Assembly (NCBI GenBank): GCA_905479885.1
Contig: CAJQOE010000050.1
Coordinates: forward strand, 1-14,284
DNA length: 14,284 bases
Origin: an uncultured Rickettsiaceae bacterium
GTDB lineage: Bacteria > Pseudomonadota > Alphaproteobacteria > Rickettsiales > Rickettsiaceae
Direction of reading: 5' to 3'
Below are positions 13,205 to 14,284 of the stretch, one piece after another. The position numbers and the translations under genes were made by a program. The stretch's first letter is position 1; each line of letters begins with the position of its first letter. The notes under the pieces are model-generated. The model made no database searches. It was not told the origin of the DNA and saw nothing but the letters and a program-made list of their open reading frames with translations.

Positions 13205-13972
13205 ATGTCTGATTTAGGAGTGCTTCAAGGCAAGTTACAAACTGCTATTTTAGGACAAGAAGAGCATTTACCTTTTATTAAGGTAAATGGAGTTATAACT
13301 ACCAGTGACCGGCTTGCTGTACATCGTGATACTGTATTTAACAATTTGACTTCAAGCTTGCGTATTACCTATCCAGGAATTTGGCGTTTACTTGGTGAGG
13401 ATTGTGCTTATGGAGTGGCTATGGCTTATAGTCATGATTATGTGAATTTAACTAGTCGTTCTGCAATGGATGATTTTGGAAAGAATTTTCCACAGTTCTT
13501 AGCAAATTTTCCATCTATAAAGCATTTACAGTATTTGCCAGATTTTGCGCGCCTTGAGCTGCTTAGAGCTAAGAGCTATAGAGCGATTATGCAGGCTCCG
13601 TTAGCTATAGAGCAATTACAAGCTTATTTTGAATCTGGTATTGAGTCTTGTCAGATATTACTGAATGCTTCGATTTACTTTTTGCAATCCGAGTATCCGC
13701 TGATGAATATTCAAGAATTGTTGGATAATCCAGATTCTGTAGAACTATCATTGCAAAAGCAAGAATGCTTCTTAGTGGTTTGTAGAACATCAGGAAAAAC
13801 TGAAACCTTGTTTTTAGAAGCAAGACCATGGAATTTCTTGCGGAGCATTAGTAACGGTAATAGTGTTAGCACTGCTATGGATATGTTTACAGAAAAAGAG
13901 TTGGTTCTTGAGATACAGGCAATGATAAGCTTGATGGTTAGCAAACAGATGATAATTAAAATTCAAGAGTAA
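13205..13972 (+). CDS. bufC: DUF2063-family (BufC/HvfC-like) partner protein of the MNIO enzyme
   Basis: This 255-residue soluble protein has the DUF2063 domain in its first half. It begins LGVLQGKLQTAILG, then has DRLAVHRDTVFNNLTSSLRITYPGIWRLLGEDCAYGVAMAYSHDY (about 36-80), FGKNFPQFLANFP (96-108) and LQYLPDFARLELLRAKSY (113-130). The C-terminal half is a less conserved beta-rich domain. DUF2063 was first annotated as putative DNA-binding. In MNIO systems its relatives act beside the DUF692 enzyme, probably in presenting or recognising the precursor peptide, as MbnC does with MbnB. The gene starts 3 bases after bufB and ends 1 base before the DoxX-like gene, so all three are co-transcribed. 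DNA-binding is therefore not the likely role here. Confidence 0.85.
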   Translation: MSDLGVLQGKLQTAILGQEEHLPFIKVNGVITTSDRLAVHRDTVFNNLTSSLRITYPGIWRLLGEDCAYGVAMAYSHDYVNLTSRSAMDDFGKNFPQFLANFPSIKHLQYLPDFARLELLRAKSYRAIMQAPLAIEQLQAYFESGIESCQILLNASIYFLQSEYPLMNIQELLDNPDSVELSLQKQECFLVVCRTSGKTETLFLEARPWNFLRSISNGNSVSTAMDMFTEKELVLEIQAMISLMVSKQMIIKIQE

Positions 13973-13973
13973 T

Positions 13974-14189
13974 ATGATAATTCAACGTATACATAATAGC
14001 TGTATTGGTGTTATGTATTTTTCTGCAGTAAAGTTTGCAAATCATTATTTATTCCCATTAATTGTATTATTTATGCGCCTTTGGATAGCTAGAATATTCT
14101 GGTACTCTGGCTTGAATAAAATCTCTAGCTGGCAGTCAACTATCTATCTAGTGTCTGAACGAAAAGGACGCTTTTTGAAAAAACTTTAA
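13974..14189 (+). pseudogene. Truncated DoxX-family membrane protein (BufD-like)
   Basis: This 71-residue reading frame matches only the start of DoxX-family proteins associated with MNIO clusters. After a short leader it has one hydrophobic segment (FPLIVLFMRLWIARIFWYSGL) and the conserved block SGLNKISSWQSTIYL. Full-length members are about 130-180 residues with four membrane segments. Here the similarity ends after STIYL, and a basic tail (VSERKGRFLKKL) precedes TAA. I translated the other two plus-strand frames across 14131-14284 and found no continuation of the family pattern, so a simple frameshift does not explain it. It is best read as a gene cut by deletion or recombination, though a short functional one-helix protein cannot be excluded. 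DoxX proteins in these operons are thought to help with redox or membrane steps. Confidence 0.65.
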
Positions 14190-14284
14190 AAAATTAACGG
14201 CTACCAGACATTATTTTTTATATAAAACTGGAAAAAATTAGCTCTGCTATAAGATCAATGAATAAATTCTAACAATACAGTTAA
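14190..14284. other. AT-rich tail with no recognisable gene
   Basis: These 95 bases have stops in all three plus-strand frames and no recognisable remnant of the missing DoxX C-terminus. A short hairpin of 7 bp with a 4-base loop (14160-14177) lies inside the preceding reading frame, but no T run follows it, so no terminator for the bufferin operon is visible inside the window. Confidence 0.4.

Noticed and set aside
14131..14284. Frameshift explanation for the short DoxX gene
   Set aside because: The other two plus-strand frames hit stops within a few codons and show no DoxX-like residues, so a single indel would not restore the protein.
1..14284. CRISPR array, insertion sequence or prophage genes
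   Set aside because: I saw no regularly spaced repeats, transposase or integrase motifs, or phage structural genes; the window is mainly housekeeping genes plus the MNIO cluster.

Overview
This AT-rich window (roughly two-thirds A+T by eye) looks like the chromosome of an alphaproteobacterium with a streamlined genome, most likely Rickettsiales or a similar host-associated lineage. The evidence is a GapR-family protein, a sigma-32 with the alphaproteobacterial type of RpoH box, a dnaG-rpoD operon, short intergenic spaces and strong A/T bias at third codon positions. TGG encodes Trp and the standard code fits throughout. The lineage is inferred from gene content; no database search was possible.

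Layout. Positions 1-520 hold gapR and a tRNA-Gln(UUG) gene with its own good promoter. Positions 676-2273 hold a minus-strand wzt-wzm pair, an O-antigen/polysaccharide ABC exporter, with a near-consensus promoter. An unexplained plus-strand terminator-like hairpin follows (2377-2421), then an unrecognised 136-aa minus-strand protein with a membrane hairpin and an excellent promoter and ribosome binding site. Next is an EamA/DMT transporter (3224-4147). Convergent to it are rpoH and, upstream of rpoH, greA, each with its own promoter.

A compact plus-strand operon starts from a promoter that overlaps the divergent greA promoter. It runs through a polyprenol/dolichol-kinase-like membrane protein, dnaG, rpoD, truA and prmC (5849-11810), with gaps of 4, 31, 6 and 2 bases. 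It groups DNA priming, housekeeping transcription, tRNA modification and release-factor methylation.

The most notable region is the last 2.3 kb. It is a bufferin-type (MNIO/DUF692) RiPP gene cluster: a secreted four-cysteine precursor (DUF2282, BufA1-like), a strong 13-bp hairpin terminator or attenuator, the iron-dependent peptide-modifying enzyme BufB (DUF692), the partner protein BufC (DUF2063), and a truncated DoxX-family membrane protein. Characterised relatives make a copper-binding periplasmic peptide whose cysteines are converted to heterocycles. Here the precursor carries an enlarged first Cys-Cys spacing and an acidic tail, and the DoxX gene stops after its first conserved block. 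That suggests a metal-buffering system kept in a reduced genome but losing an accessory part.
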